64,000 nucleotides of DNA from Streptomyces sp. Tue 6430. Lineage in GTDB: Bacteria > Actinomycetota > Actinomycetes > Streptomycetales > Streptomycetaceae. A program made the position numbers and the translations under genes. Of the stretch, positions 1 to 8,303 are shown in pieces. Below the pieces are notes generated by a model. It was not told the origin of the DNA and searched no databases. It saw only the letters and a program-made list of their open reading frames with translations. The stretch is taken from NCBI GenBank assembly GCA_021568835.1, contig JAKGSH010000010.1, positions 4,030,001 through 4,094,000 on the forward strand, written 5' to 3'. Within the stretch, counting starts at the first letter, position 1; the number at the start of each line of letters is the position of its first letter.

Positions 1-1205
1 CCGGTCCGGCGCGGCGGCGCGGTGCTGATCGCGGGCGGCTGGGCCCTCGCCGTCGGCGCCCTGGTCGCCGAACGCGCCGGCGCCCCCTTCTGGCTCCAGC
101 GCGTCCTGGCCTGGCCCGGCTTCCTGTGGCTGGCGCTGTCGATGTACCTGGTCCTGGCGGTCCTGGCGGGCGAGGCCGTACGCCCGCTGCTGCGGCGCGT
201 CCTGGAGCGGCGGGCGGCCGCCCGGACGCCGGTGCCGGTGGCGGCGCGGGACGAGGAGCCCGAGACCGTGCCGCCGTCCCCGCCCGGAGCCGGGACGCCC
301 GTGCCGCCGGCCCCGCCCGGCCCCGGGGCGTCCGAGGAGCCGCAGCCCTTCGGGGAGACCGGCCCACCGCGCCCCGCCGGCCCCTCCCGCCGCCTGTTCG
401 TCTCCCGCGTCATCGGCGGCGCCGCGGCCGCGGCCGCGGCCGGGACCGTCGGATACGGCACCTACGGCGTGCTGCGGGGCCCCGGGGTGAAGCGGGTCAC
501 CGTCCCGCTGGCCAGGCTGCCGCGCGCGGCGCACGGTTACCGGATCGCGGTCGTCAGCGACGTCCACCTGAGCCCGGTCCTCGGCCGCGGTTTCGCGCAG
601 AAGGTCGTCGACACCGTCAACGGCACGCAGCCCGACCTGATCGCGGTCGTCGGCGACCTGGTCGACGGCAGCGTGAAGGACCTGGGCCCGGCGGCGGCCC
701 CCTCGCGCGGCTGCGGGCCCGGCACGGCAGCTTCTTCGTCACCGGCAACCACGAGTACTTCTCCGGCGCCGGGCAGTGGGTCCAGGAGGTGCGGCGGCTC
801 GGCCTGCTGCCCCTGGAGAACGCGCGGACCGAACTGCCGTGGTTCGACCTGGCCGGCGTCAACGACGTCGCGGGCGAGAGCGAGGGGCAGGGGCCCGACT
901 TCGCGAAGGCCCTCGGCGACCGGGACCGGGCCCGCGCGTGCGTGCTCCTCGCCCACCAGCCCGTGCAGATCCACGACGCCGTCGAGCACGGCGTCGACCT
1001 CCAGCTCTCCGGCCACACCCACGGCGGCCAGCTCTGGCCCGGCAACCTCCTCGCCGCCGCCGCGAACCCGACCGTCGCGGGCCTGGAGCGCTACGGCGAC
1101 ACCCAGCTCTACGTCTCGCGCGGCGCCGGCGCCTGGGGTCCGCCCACGCGCGTGGGCGCCCCGTCCGACATCACGGTCATCGAACTGGCGTCGAAGCAGG
1201 CCTGA
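1..1205 (+). pseudogene. membrane-anchored metallophosphoesterase, 5'-truncated by the window and frameshifted
   Basis: Calcineurin-like metallophosphoesterase. The first frame, open from base 1, encodes two hydrophobic segments, a Pro/Ala-rich linker, then a twin-arginine-like SRRLFVS before an Ala-rich helix, and the metal motifs SDVHL and GDLVDG. The rest of the domain (GNHEY, LAHQP, SGHTHGGQLWP, ending at base 1205) lies in the next frame. The switch falls at a run of five C at 698-702; a sixth C would restore one continuous protein. The true start is upstream of the window, because family members have one more N-terminal membrane segment. The family hydrolyses phosphodiesters or phosphomonoesters with a di-metal centre; the substrate is unknown. 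The lesion is probably a sequence error. Confidence 0.85.
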
Positions 1206-1241
1206 GAACCGCCCGCGGACCGCCCCTGACCGCACTCCGTC

Positions 1242-1355
1242 GCCCGGTCCGGCAGTCGTGCCGTCGCCGTCAGGCGCTTGCCCGGTCCGGCAGTCGTGCC
1301 GTCGCCGTCAGGCCGTCGCCCGGTCCGGCAGTCGTACCGTCACCGTCAGGCCCTC
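1242..1355. repeat. three tandem copies of a 38-bp unit
   Basis: Units start at 1242, 1280 and 1318; each begins GCCCGGTCCGGCAGTCGT. Copies 1 and 2 are nearly identical, and copy 3 is the 3' end of the histidine kinase gene read on the minus strand. The array lies between the convergent phosphoesterase and kinase genes. Because 38 is not a multiple of three, the duplication changes the kinase C-terminal frame. Confidence 0.85.
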
Positions 1356-2747
1356 GCCCGGCGCCGTGCGGACGTCCACCTCGCCGCCGTGGGCGTCCAC
1401 CACGCCCTGCACGATCGCCAGGCCCAGCCCGCTGCCCGCGCCGCCGCCCGCGCGGAAGAAGCGGTCGAAGACCCGCGCCGCGTCCTCCGCGGCCAGCCCC
1501 GGCCCCTCGTCCCGCACCGACAGCCTCACGGCGCCGTCGGCGTGCTCCACGGCCAGCCGGACCGGCACGTCGGCGGGCGTGTGCGTGCGCACGTTGGCCA
1601 GGAGGTTGCCGAGGACCTGGCGCAGCCCCGACTCGTCGGCCCGCGCCAGGACCGCGCCGGCCGCGTCGACCGTGACCGGCCGCTCCGGCTGCTGGGCCCG
1701 CAGGTCCTGCGCCGCGTCCCGCACCAGCCGGCTCACGTCCACGTCGCGCAGCCGCAGCTCGGGCCGTTGGTCGAGGCGGGCCAGGACGAGCAGCTCGTCG
1801 ACGAGCCGTCCCATGCGGTCCACCTCGCCGTTCATCCGGTCCCAGGCGCGCCGCCGCTCGGCCGGGTCGCGCAGCATGCCCCGGTCGTACAGCTGGAGGT
1901 AGCCGCGGATCGCGGACAGCGGGGTGCGCAGCTCGTGCGAGGCGTCCGCGACGAACCGGCGCAGCTGGGCCGCGCTGCGCTCGCGCGTGCGGTACGCCGT
2001 CTCCACCTGCTGGAGCATCGAGTTCAGGGCGAGGCGCAACTGCTCGACCTCCTGGGTGGGGTCGTGGCGGGAGGGCACCCGCCGGGTGAGGTCGCCCTCG
2101 GCGATCGCCGAGGAGGTCTCCACCATGTCCTCCAGCGGCCGCATCCGCCGCCGCACGCTGAACAGCGTCAGACAGGCCAGCAGCGCCAGCAGCAGGGTGC
2201 CCACGGCCAGGTCGAGCTTGAGCGCCTTGACCATGCCCTTGTGCACGGCGTCGGTGGAGACGGCCAGCAGGATGCAGGTGCCGTCGGAGAGCCGGATCGC
2301 GGTCGCCCGGTAGGCGGCGCCCTCCACGGTGACGTCGTGCGGCTCCGGGTCGCGGGCGAGGGCGGCGGGGTCGTCCACGGCCCGCGCCAGCCCGGTCTGG
2401 GTGTCGGTCGGCGCGACGCCGAAGACCGCCACCGCCTCGCCGTCGCGGCCGACGGCGGCGAAGACGGAGTCGGGCGCGGGCAGTTCCCCGGACCGCTCGG
2501 GCATCAGGCGGTCGCGGACGAAGCCGAGCGCGCTCAGCGAGTCGATCTTCCGCAGGGTCAGGCCCGAACCGCTCAGTGAGGCGCGGGTCTTGGTCAGTTC
2601 GGAGTCGGCCTGGTCCAGCAGGTAGTGCCGCATGGTCATCAGGCTGAAGCCGGTCGCGGCGATGATGCCGAGCGCGAGCAGCACCACGTTGGCCGCCGTC
2701 AGCTTCACGCGCAGGGAGTGCGTGCCGCGCCGGTGCGGCCGCCTCAC
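1308..2747 (-). CDS. sensor histidine kinase
   Basis: A 479-residue membrane kinase. It has a transmembrane helix near residues 15-37, an extracytoplasmic sensor of about 130 residues, a second helix near 178-198, a HAMP linker, a HisKA domain with SHELRTPL (phosphorylated His), and an HATPase domain with N box NLLANVRTHTP, G1 DEGPGL and G2 GSGLGLAIV. It starts at GTG 2747, which overlaps the response-regulator stop (GTGA), so the pair is translationally coupled. The last residues lie within the third unit of a 38-bp tandem repeat. The signal is unknown. The divergent MMPL exporter beyond the regulator is a plausible target by position only. Confidence 0.93.
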   Translation of the reverse strand: MRRPHRRGTHSLRVKLTAANVVLLALGIIAATGFSLMTMRHYLLDQADSELTKTRASLSGSGLTLRKIDSLSALGFVRDRLMPERSGELPAPDSVFAAVGRDGEAVAVFGVAPTDTQTGLARAVDDPAALARDPEPHDVTVEGAAYRATAIRLSDGTCILLAVSTDAVHKGMVKALKLDLAVGTLLLALLACLTLFSVRRRMRPLEDMVETSSAIAEGDLTRRVPSRHDPTQEVEQLRLALNSMLQQVETAYRTRERSAAQLRRFVADASHELRTPLSAIRGYLQLYDRGMLRDPAERRRAWDRMNGEVDRMGRLVDELLVLARLDQRPELRLRDVDVSRLVRDAAQDLRAQQPERPVTVDAAGAVLARADESGLRQVLGNLLANVRTHTPADVPVRLAVEHADGAVRLSVRDEGPGLAAEDAARVFDRFFRAGGGAGSGLGLAIVQGVVDAHGGEVDVRTAPGEGLTVTVRLPDRATA

Positions 2748-3496
2748 GCCAGCCCGTATCCCACGCCCCGCCGGGTGGTGATCACGGGCGGTCCCAGCGC
2801 GTCGAGCTTGCGCCGCAGATAGCTGATGTACGTCTCGACGACGGTCGACTCGGCCGGAGCGTGCTCGTACTGCCAGACGTGGCGCAGGAGTTGCTCCTTG
2901 GGCACGATCCGGCCGCCGTTGCGCACCAGGAAGCGCAGCAGCGCGTACTCGGTGGGGGTCAGCTCGACGGCGCGGCCCGCGCGGTGCACCGAGTACGTCG
3001 CCTCGTCCAGCTCCAGGTCGCCGTAGCGCAGCGGCGGGCGCCGCGGGAGGACGTCGCCGGCCGGGGTTCCGCCGCGGGCGCGGGGGAGGGTGCGGCGCAG
3101 GACCGCCGTGACGCGGGCGACGACCACGTCGATGTCGAACGGCTTGGTGATGTAGTCGTCGCCGAAGCCGAGGGCGCCGACGATCTCCGCGGGCGCGTCC
3201 CGCGCGGTCAGGAAGACCAGGGCCAGCTCCGGCCGGCGCGCGCGCAGTTCCCGCCCGAGGGCCCGACCGTCGCCGTCCGGCAGCATCACGTCGAGCAGGG
3301 CCACGTCGACGGGCGACCTCCCGCCGTGCGAGCCCGCGCGCGCGTGGGGGGAGACCGGGTCGGCGAGGGCGAGGGCCTCGCGGACGGTGCCCGCGGTCAG
3401 GACCTCGAAGCGGTGGAAGCGCAGGGCGATGGCGAGGACGTCCGCGATGCTCGGTTCGTCCTCCACCACCAGCACGGTGCCGGGGGCCGTCGTCAT
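2744..3496 (-). CDS. OmpR-family response regulator with a 12-residue receiver insertion
   Basis: A 250-residue DNA-binding regulator: receiver domain (acidic VEDEP, phospho-acceptor LLDVMLPDGDG, Thr in LTARD, Lys in ITKPF), then a winged helix ending YISYLRRKL...TTRRGVGYGLA. It starts at ATG 3496 just after GGAGGG, with unusually short spacing. It is the first gene of an operon with the histidine kinase (4-bp overlap). The oddity is SPHARAGSHGGR inserted in frame between the second helix and the strand carrying the phospho-acceptor. It is encoded by a 36-bp imperfect palindrome and is probably a small repeat insertion tolerated in a surface loop. The family assignment is secure. Confidence 0.93.
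   Translation of the reverse strand: MTTAPGTVLVVEDEPSIADVLAIALRFHRFEVLTAGTVREALALADPVSPHARAGSHGGRSPVDVALLDVMLPDGDGRALGRELRARRPELALVFLTARDAPAEIVGALGFGDDYITKPFDIDVVVARVTAVLRRTLPRARGGTPAGDVLPRRPPLRYGDLELDEATYSVHRAGRAVELTPTEYALLRFLVRNGGRIVPKEQLLRHVWQYEHAPAESTVVETYISYLRRKLDALGPPVITTRRGVGYGLA
3318..3353. repeat. 36-bp palindromic insertion inside the response-regulator gene
   Basis: The segment begins CTCCC and ends GGGAG, with imperfectly complementary GC-rich arms. It is exactly 12 codons and adds a segment absent from typical receiver domains. Similar SPHARAG-type peptides are, from memory, scattered through Streptomyces proteomes, suggesting a mobile REP-like element. Confidence 0.6.
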
Positions 3497-3649
3497 GCCC
3501 TCCAGTATCGGCGCGGCCACCGGCGGCGGGACCGCCTCCCGCTTTGGAGTTTCTTGAGAGTCGGGGGAGTTGACCGCCGCACGCGCGCGTCGGCGCCGAT
3601 CCTGTCGGTCAGGACCCGGGGGACCGACCGACGACGAAGGAGCTGAAGC

Positions 3650-6076
3650 GTGGCGGCATTGGCGCGATGGTGCTACCGGCACCGGCTGGTGGTCCTGTTG
3701 CTGTGGGTGGGGGCGTTGTGCGGGCTGGGCTTCTCGGCCTCGTCCGCGGGCACGGACTACGCGAACGTGTTCTCCCTCCCCGACACGGACTCCAAGAAGG
3801 CGTACGACCTGATGGAGGAGGCGTTCCCCGCGCGCGCGGGCGACGTCGACACGGTCGTCTGGAAGGTGGACGAGGGTTCGGTCCGGGACGCGGCGGTACG
3901 GGCCCGGATCCAGCCCGCGCTGGAGAAGATCGCCGGCATGACGGGTGTCGGCGGCGTCACCGGCCCGTACGCGGGCGCCGAGGGCGCGGCCCAGGTCGGC
4001 CGGGACGGGCGGATCGCCTACGCCCAGGTCACCTTCACCGACCAGGCGAACGCCGTGCCCAAGGAACTCGTCCAGGACGTCGTCGACACCGCGCGCGACG
4101 CGCGGCGCGACGGCCTCGACGTCGAGGTGGGCGGACAGGCCGTCCAGCGGGTGCAGGAGCCGCCGACCGGCCTCGCCGAGATGGTCGGCCTGGCCGCCGC
4201 GGCGGTCGTGCTGTTCCTCGCCTTCGGCTCGCTGTTCGCGATGCTGCTGCCGATCGGCGTGGCCGTCTTCGGCGTCGGCACCGGCCTGTTCTCCACCCAG
4301 CTCCTCAGCCACGTCACCGACATCCCGGACCTGGCGCCGCTGCTGTCCTCGCTGATCGGCCTGGGCGTCGGCATCGACTACGCCCTGTTCATCGTCACCC
4401 GGCACCGCAAGGGCGTCCTGCGCGGCATGGACCCGGAGGAGTCGACGGTCACCGCCCTCGACACCTCGGGCCGCGCGGTGCTGTTCGCGGGCGGCACGGT
4501 GTGCATCGCGCTCGCCGGGATGCTGGTGACGAACCTGCGCTTCCTGGACGGCGTCGTCATCGGCACCTCCCTCACGGTCGTCCTCAGCGTCCTGGCCGCC
4601 ACGACGCTGCTCCCGGCGCTGCTCGGCCTCCTCGGCCCGCGCGTGCTCAGCCGCAGGCAGCGGCGGATGCTCGCGGCGACCGGCCCCGAGCCGGAGAAGG
4701 CGACGGGGCTCGCCCTGCGCTGGTCGGCGGTCGTGCAGCGGCGGCCGTGGCGGATCGCCGTGCTCGCCCTGGCGGTCATGGCCGTCCTCGCCCTGCCCGT
4801 CCTCTCGCTGCGCCTGGGCGCCACCGACCAGGGCAACGACGACACCACCACGACCACCCGGCAGGCCTACGACCTGCTCGCCGAGGGCTTCGGACCGGGC
4901 TTCAACGGCCCGCTCCAGGTGGTCGTCCCGGACGGCGACGCCACCGCCCTCGTCCGGGACATCGGGGCCACCGAGGGGGTCGCCCGGGTCACCGCGCTGC
5001 CGCCCGCCCGGGGCGTCACCGTCGTCCAGGTGGTCCCCACGACCTCGCCGCAGTCCGAGGAGACGGACGCCCTCATCGACCGCCTGCGCGACGAGGTGAT
5101 CCCGGGGGCCGGCGTCGAGGCGCACGTCGGCGGGGTCACCGCGGTCTCCAAGGACTTCGCGACCGTCACCGGGGACCGCCTGCCCCTGTTCGTCGCGACG
5201 ATCATCGGCCTGGGCTTCCTGCTCCTGCTGGTGGCCTTCCGCTCCCTGGTGGTGCCGCTGACGGCGGCCGTGATGAACCTGGTCGCGGCGGCGGCCTCCT
5301 TCGGGGTGCTCGTCGCGGTCTTCCAGTGGGGCTGGGGGCTCGACCTGCTCGGCCTCGGCAAGGAGGGCCCGATCAACGCCTTCCTGCCGGTGATCATGCT
5401 GTCCCTGCTGTTCGGCCTGTCGATGGACTACCAGGTCTTCCTGGTCAGCCGGATGCACGAGGAGTGGGTGCACACGCGCGACAACGCCCGCGCGGTGCGC
5501 GTCGGCCTCGCCGAGACCAGCCGGGTCATCAACTCCGCGGCCCTGATCATGGTCTGCGTGTTCCTCGCGTTCGTCCTCAGCGGCGACTCGGGCGCCGCGA
5601 TGGCGGGCGTGGGCCTGGCGGCGGCGGTCGCGCTGGACGCGTTCGTCCTGCGCACGGCCCTCGTCCCGGCCGCGATGCACCTGCTCGGCACGTCCAACTG
5701 GTGGCTGCCGGCCTGGCTGGAGAAGCGGCTGCCGCACCTGGCGGTGGAACCCAAGGAGGAGGCCGGGGAGGCCGAGGAGGCCGTCGCGCATGCCGGCGGC
5801 CCCGCCTCGGTCGTCCACGGCCAGGTGCGCGACCCGGCCGGCGGTCCCGTCGAGGGCGCGGCGGTCACCCTGATGTCGGCGGGCGGACGACAGCTGGACC
5901 GCGTCGTCTCGCTCGCCGACGGCTCCTACATCCTCTCGGTCCCGGCACCGGGGACGTACCTGCTGGCCACGACGGCGCGCGCGTACGCCTCGCGCGCCCG
6001 GCAGGTGCTGGTCGCGGGCGAGCCGCTGGTCGTCGACGTGGAACTGGAGCCGGGGGAGGTGGACGCACCGCGCTGA
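3650..6076 (+). CDS. MMPL/RND-family transporter with C-terminal carboxypeptidase-regulatory-like domain
   Basis: An 808-residue inner-membrane exporter of the MmpL class. It has an N-terminal helix, a first extracytoplasmic loop (about residues 35-175), a helix bundle with GLGVGIDYALFIVTRHR, a second loop, and a second bundle with GLSMDYQVFLVSRMHEE; the paired GxxxDY motifs are the proton-relay signatures. After residue 710 comes a beta-sandwich of the CarboxypepD-regulatory type (VVHGQVRDPAGGPVEGAAVTL...DGSYILSVPAPGTYLL), not part of the core fold. It starts at GTG 3650 with AAGGAG eight bases upstream. It is divergent from the two-component operon and convergent with the TetR gene. Cargo is unknown; lipids or hydrophobic compounds are usual for the family. 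Confidence 0.93.
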   Translation: MAALARWCYRHRLVVLLLWVGALCGLGFSASSAGTDYANVFSLPDTDSKKAYDLMEEAFPARAGDVDTVVWKVDEGSVRDAAVRARIQPALEKIAGMTGVGGVTGPYAGAEGAAQVGRDGRIAYAQVTFTDQANAVPKELVQDVVDTARDARRDGLDVEVGGQAVQRVQEPPTGLAEMVGLAAAAVVLFLAFGSLFAMLLPIGVAVFGVGTGLFSTQLLSHVTDIPDLAPLLSSLIGLGVGIDYALFIVTRHRKGVLRGMDPEESTVTALDTSGRAVLFAGGTVCIALAGMLVTNLRFLDGVVIGTSLTVVLSVLAATTLLPALLGLLGPRVLSRRQRRMLAATGPEPEKATGLALRWSAVVQRRPWRIAVLALAVMAVLALPVLSLRLGATDQGNDDTTTTTRQAYDLLAEGFGPGFNGPLQVVVPDGDATALVRDIGATEGVARVTALPPARGVTVVQVVPTTSPQSEETDALIDRLRDEVIPGAGVEAHVGGVTAVSKDFATVTGDRLPLFVATIIGLGFLLLLVAFRSLVVPLTAAVMNLVAAAASFGVLVAVFQWGWGLDLLGLGKEGPINAFLPVIMLSLLFGLSMDYQVFLVSRMHEEWVHTRDNARAVRVGLAETSRVINSAALIMVCVFLAFVLSGDSGAAMAGVGLAAAVALDAFVLRTALVPAAMHLLGTSNWWLPAWLEKRLPHLAVEPKEEAGEAEEAVAHAGGPASVVHGQVRDPAGGPVEGAAVTLMSAGGRQLDRVVSLADGSYILSVPAPGTYLLATTARAYASRARQVLVAGEPLVVDVELEPGEVDAPR

Positions 6077-6086
6077 CGCGGACCGC

Positions 6087-6890
6087 CTATTCGGCCGGGC
6101 CCGGCGGCTGCTCCTTCTGCTCCTTCTCCTCCTTCTGCCTCTTCGCCGGGTCCGGCAGGGCCTTCGTCATGCCGGGGAGGAAGTCCGTGAACAGCTCGTG
6201 CACCTCGTGGACGAGCGGCCGCAGCACCCGGAAGCGGGACAGTGTCACCCCGCGCGTGGTCAGGCGCGCGCCCCGCTCGGCGAGGCGGTAGCTGCGCTCG
6301 CGGCCCTCGGTGCGGTCGAAGATCCAGTACAGGACGAGACCCATCTGGGCCAGCCACATCAACTCGGGCAGCACCTCCCGCAGTTCCTCCGGCACCTTCG
6401 CCTTCGAACCGGCCAGTACTCTCCGGTGGACGCCGATGGCCTCGTTGCGGGCGTGCTCCGACTCCGGGGAGAAGGGGCTGAGCGGGCTGTCCGGGTCGGC
6501 GGCGTTCTTGAAGAACTGCACCGCGAACTCGTGGTACGGCGTCGCCACGTCCAGCCAGATCCGCAGCACGCCCGCCAGCCGCGCCTCCAGGTCCGTCTCC
6601 CGCTCCAGCAGCTCCCCGATCGCCGCCCGGTGCTCGGCGGCGAGCCGGTCGTAGAAGCCCTGGATCAGGTGCTCCTTGCCCGCGAAGTAGTAGTACGCGT
6701 TGCCGACGGAGACCCCGGCCTCCTTGGCGATGGCCCGCATCGTCGTCCCGTCGTAGCCGCGCTCCTGGAACAGCCGCATCGCCGTCTGAAGGATCAGCGC
6801 GCGGGTCTGCTCCGACTTGGTCGGGGCGGCGGCCTCGGAGGACCGGGTCGGGGGAGCGGCCTCGGCGGGGCCGTCGTCGTTCGCTGGCAC
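6087..6890 (-). CDS. TetR-family transcriptional regulator
   Basis: 267 residues. The N-terminal HTH region reads LILQTAMRLFQERGYDGTTMRAIAKEAGVSVGNAYYYFAGKEHLI, a textbook TetR DNA-binding domain. A longer than usual helical ligand domain follows, with a Lys/Glu/Gln-rich tail (KRQKEEKEQKEQ). It starts at GTG 6890 without a convincing ribosome site; ATG starts further in would cut into the HTH. It converges with the MMPL exporter, 10 bp apart, so it may control that exporter or an unlinked target. Confidence 0.9.
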   Translation of the reverse strand: MPANDDGPAEAAPPTRSSEAAAPTKSEQTRALILQTAMRLFQERGYDGTTMRAIAKEAGVSVGNAYYYFAGKEHLIQGFYDRLAAEHRAAIGELLERETDLEARLAGVLRIWLDVATPYHEFAVQFFKNAADPDSPLSPFSPESEHARNEAIGVHRRVLAGSKAKVPEELREVLPELMWLAQMGLVLYWIFDRTEGRERSYRLAERGARLTTRGVTLSRFRVLRPLVHEVHELFTDFLPGMTKALPDPAKRQKEEKEQKEQPPGPAE

Positions 6891-7024
6891 GGGAGGGAGC
6901 CTAGTCAGTGGGGTCGGGGGACGCCGTCACCGGCGGGGCGCGCGGGTCCGGCCCCGCGCCGGGCGGCACGGCCGTCCGCCCGCCCGGCGGCACCGGGGCC
7001 GCCCGCCCCGTGCTCCGTCCCCTG

Positions 7025-7435
7025 TCACGTCCGGCGGCCCAGCTCCGGCCGCTTGGAGTAGTCCGTGAGGCCGAGGACGTTCCCCCAGGGGTCGGCGACC
7101 TCGACGGTCCAGCCGGTGGCCCCCGGGAACGGCCCGTCCAGGGGCTGGATGCCGGCGTCCGCCAGCGCGCGGGCCGCCGCGCGCGCGTCCGGCACCTCCA
7201 GCCACAGGCGCGGGCAGGCCCACGGCGGCGGCCGGTGCCCGAGCGCCTCCTCCACGCGCAGCAGGACGCCGGGCGTCTCGCCCCCGACCTTCAGCAACGC
7301 GATCCCCGCCTCGTCGAACCGGAACGCCACCGCGAACCCGGCCCGCTCGTAGAACCTCACGGCCTCGCCGAGATCGCCGACGGGCAGCAGGACGTTGTCG
7401 AACCCGAGCAGTTCGTAGGACTGGTCGTCTGACAT
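7025..7435 (-). CDS. VOC-family (glyoxalase/bleomycin-resistance fold) protein
   Basis: 136 residues with two beta-alpha-beta-beta-beta modules: GFDNVLLPVGDLGEAVRFYERAGF in the first half and PRLWLEVPDARAAARALADAGI...GWTVEVADPWGNVLGLTDYS in the second. This is typical of small dioxygenase, isomerase or drug-binding VOC proteins. The function cannot be inferred further. I chose ATG 7435, which sits six bases after a TATTCT-like -10 and has no Shine-Dalgarno, so the mRNA is probably leaderless. An upstream extension of the frame is not VOC-like. Confidence 0.85.
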   Translation of the reverse strand: MSDDQSYELLGFDNVLLPVGDLGEAVRFYERAGFAVAFRFDEAGIALLKVGGETPGVLLRVEEALGHRPPPWACPRLWLEVPDARAAARALADAGIQPLDGPFPGATGWTVEVADPWGNVLGLTDYSKRPELGRRT

Positions 7436-7441
7436 AACGTC

Positions 7442-7447
7442 AGAATA
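7442..7447 (-). promoter_or_regulatory. candidate -10 box for a leaderless VOC transcript
   Basis: On the minus strand TATTCT lies six bases before ATG 7435, fitting a start of transcription at the start codon. A partial inverted repeat TGACATAACGTCA overlaps the start codon and could be an operator. Assigned by eye. Confidence 0.35.
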
Positions 7448-7921
7448 GGTGGGAAATGGATTGAATTGGATGATTTCCGACGCGTCCTCGCGTGGTCCGT
7501 GCAGCCGGTGACGGAGTGCGTGCAGGAGGCGAAGCGTCGGCCCGCGATGCAGGCGGTAGGGAGCCGCGGTACCGGGCTCAGGACAGCCGAGGCCCACATG
7601 CTCGCTACGGCGGTGGAACGGGACGTCTGGGAGCCGCACGGGTCTCGCGGTGAATCTCGCTGAGGCTCGGCGCTTCCTGCGTCCGTGCGGCGAGGAGCCC
7701 CCGGCCGCTCCGGCCCTCCGGGCTCAGCCGCTCCAGGCCGGGCGGGGGCGGCACCGCAAGCCGGGCCCGAGCGAACGGGCCTGGGCGGTTTCGTTCGGAT
7801 CATTGTGCGGTGGGGGCTTTGGGGGCGCCCGGGGTGTAGCTCCGGTCGGAGAGACGGTCCCTGCCGCGAACCCCGAGTGGGCACGCGACTCCTCGCTTCC
7901 TGGGCGATACGGCACTGTTCA
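7448..7921. other. intergenic stretch with no convincing gene
   Basis: About 470 bp between the VOC gene and the PadR unit. Short open frames have no family signature or ribosome site. The one recognisable element is an IS-end-like sequence near 7787. No tRNA was found. Confidence 0.5.
7785..7806. repeat. solitary insertion-sequence end
   Basis: GGTTTCGTTCGGATCATT here resembles the terminal repeat TCTCGTTCGGATCATC of the decayed IS at 9121-9592. No transposase is attached, so it may be a relic of a second copy. Confidence 0.4.
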
Positions 7922-7942
7922 ATAGTCAGTTGAACGTACTAT
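7922..7942 (+). promoter_or_regulatory. PadR autoregulatory operator and -10 region
   Basis: ATAGT (7922-7926) and ACTAT (7938-7942) form an inverted repeat with 11-bp spacing. TACTAT at 7937-7942 also fits a -10 hexamer, which would place the transcript start at or just before ATG 7953. PadR proteins usually bind such repeats at their own promoter. Confidence 0.4.
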
Positions 7943-7952
7943 GGTGGCGCGT

Positions 7953-8303
7953 ATGGCTGACCGTAGATCCATGCAGGAACCGACCTTGCTCATCCTCACT
8001 GCGCTGGCCGACAAACCCCGACACGGCTATGGGCTTGCTCAGGAGGTTCTGACGATTTCTCAGGGCCGCGTACGGCTGCGCACCGGGACGCTCTACGGGT
8101 CTCTTGAACGCCTTCAGGCGGAAGGCGTTATCGAGGTCTTCTCGGAGGAGCGGGTCGAGGGGCGGCTCCGGCGCACGTATGCGCTCACCCGCACCGGACG
8201 GGACACCCTCGCCGCAGAGGTCCGGCGCATCACCGCCAACGCTCGCGAGGCCACCCGACGCCTCAAGCAAGCCACCATCGAACCGACTGGAACCCCCGCA
8301 TGA
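7953..8303 (+). CDS. PadR-family transcriptional regulator
   Basis: A small winged-helix regulator of 116 residues from ATG 7953 (an in-frame ATG at 7941 would give 120). The PadR signature reads LLILTALADKPRHGYGLAQEVL...LRTGTLYGSLERLQAEGVIE...RRTYALTRTGRDTL. I prefer 7953 because 7941 lies inside the putative -10/operator. Its stop overlaps the start of the downstream membrane-protein gene by 4 bp (ATGA), the usual PadR/target arrangement; such pairs often sense envelope-active compounds. Confidence 0.9.
   Translation: MADRRSMQEPTLLILTALADKPRHGYGLAQEVLTISQGRVRLRTGTLYGSLERLQAEGVIEVFSEERVEGRLRRTYALTRTGRDTLAAEVRRITANAREATRRLKQATIEPTGTPA

Noticed and set aside
2744..5818. 1024-codon minus-strand open frame across the MMPL gene
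   Set aside because: Only its last 250 codons are the response regulator; the rest is antisense low-complexity His/Glu/Arg-rich sequence caused by high GC.
7448..7921. tRNA or small RNA gene in the gap before PadR
   Set aside because: Stretches such as GGGGTGTAGCTCC lack a T-arm and a cloverleaf; no support.
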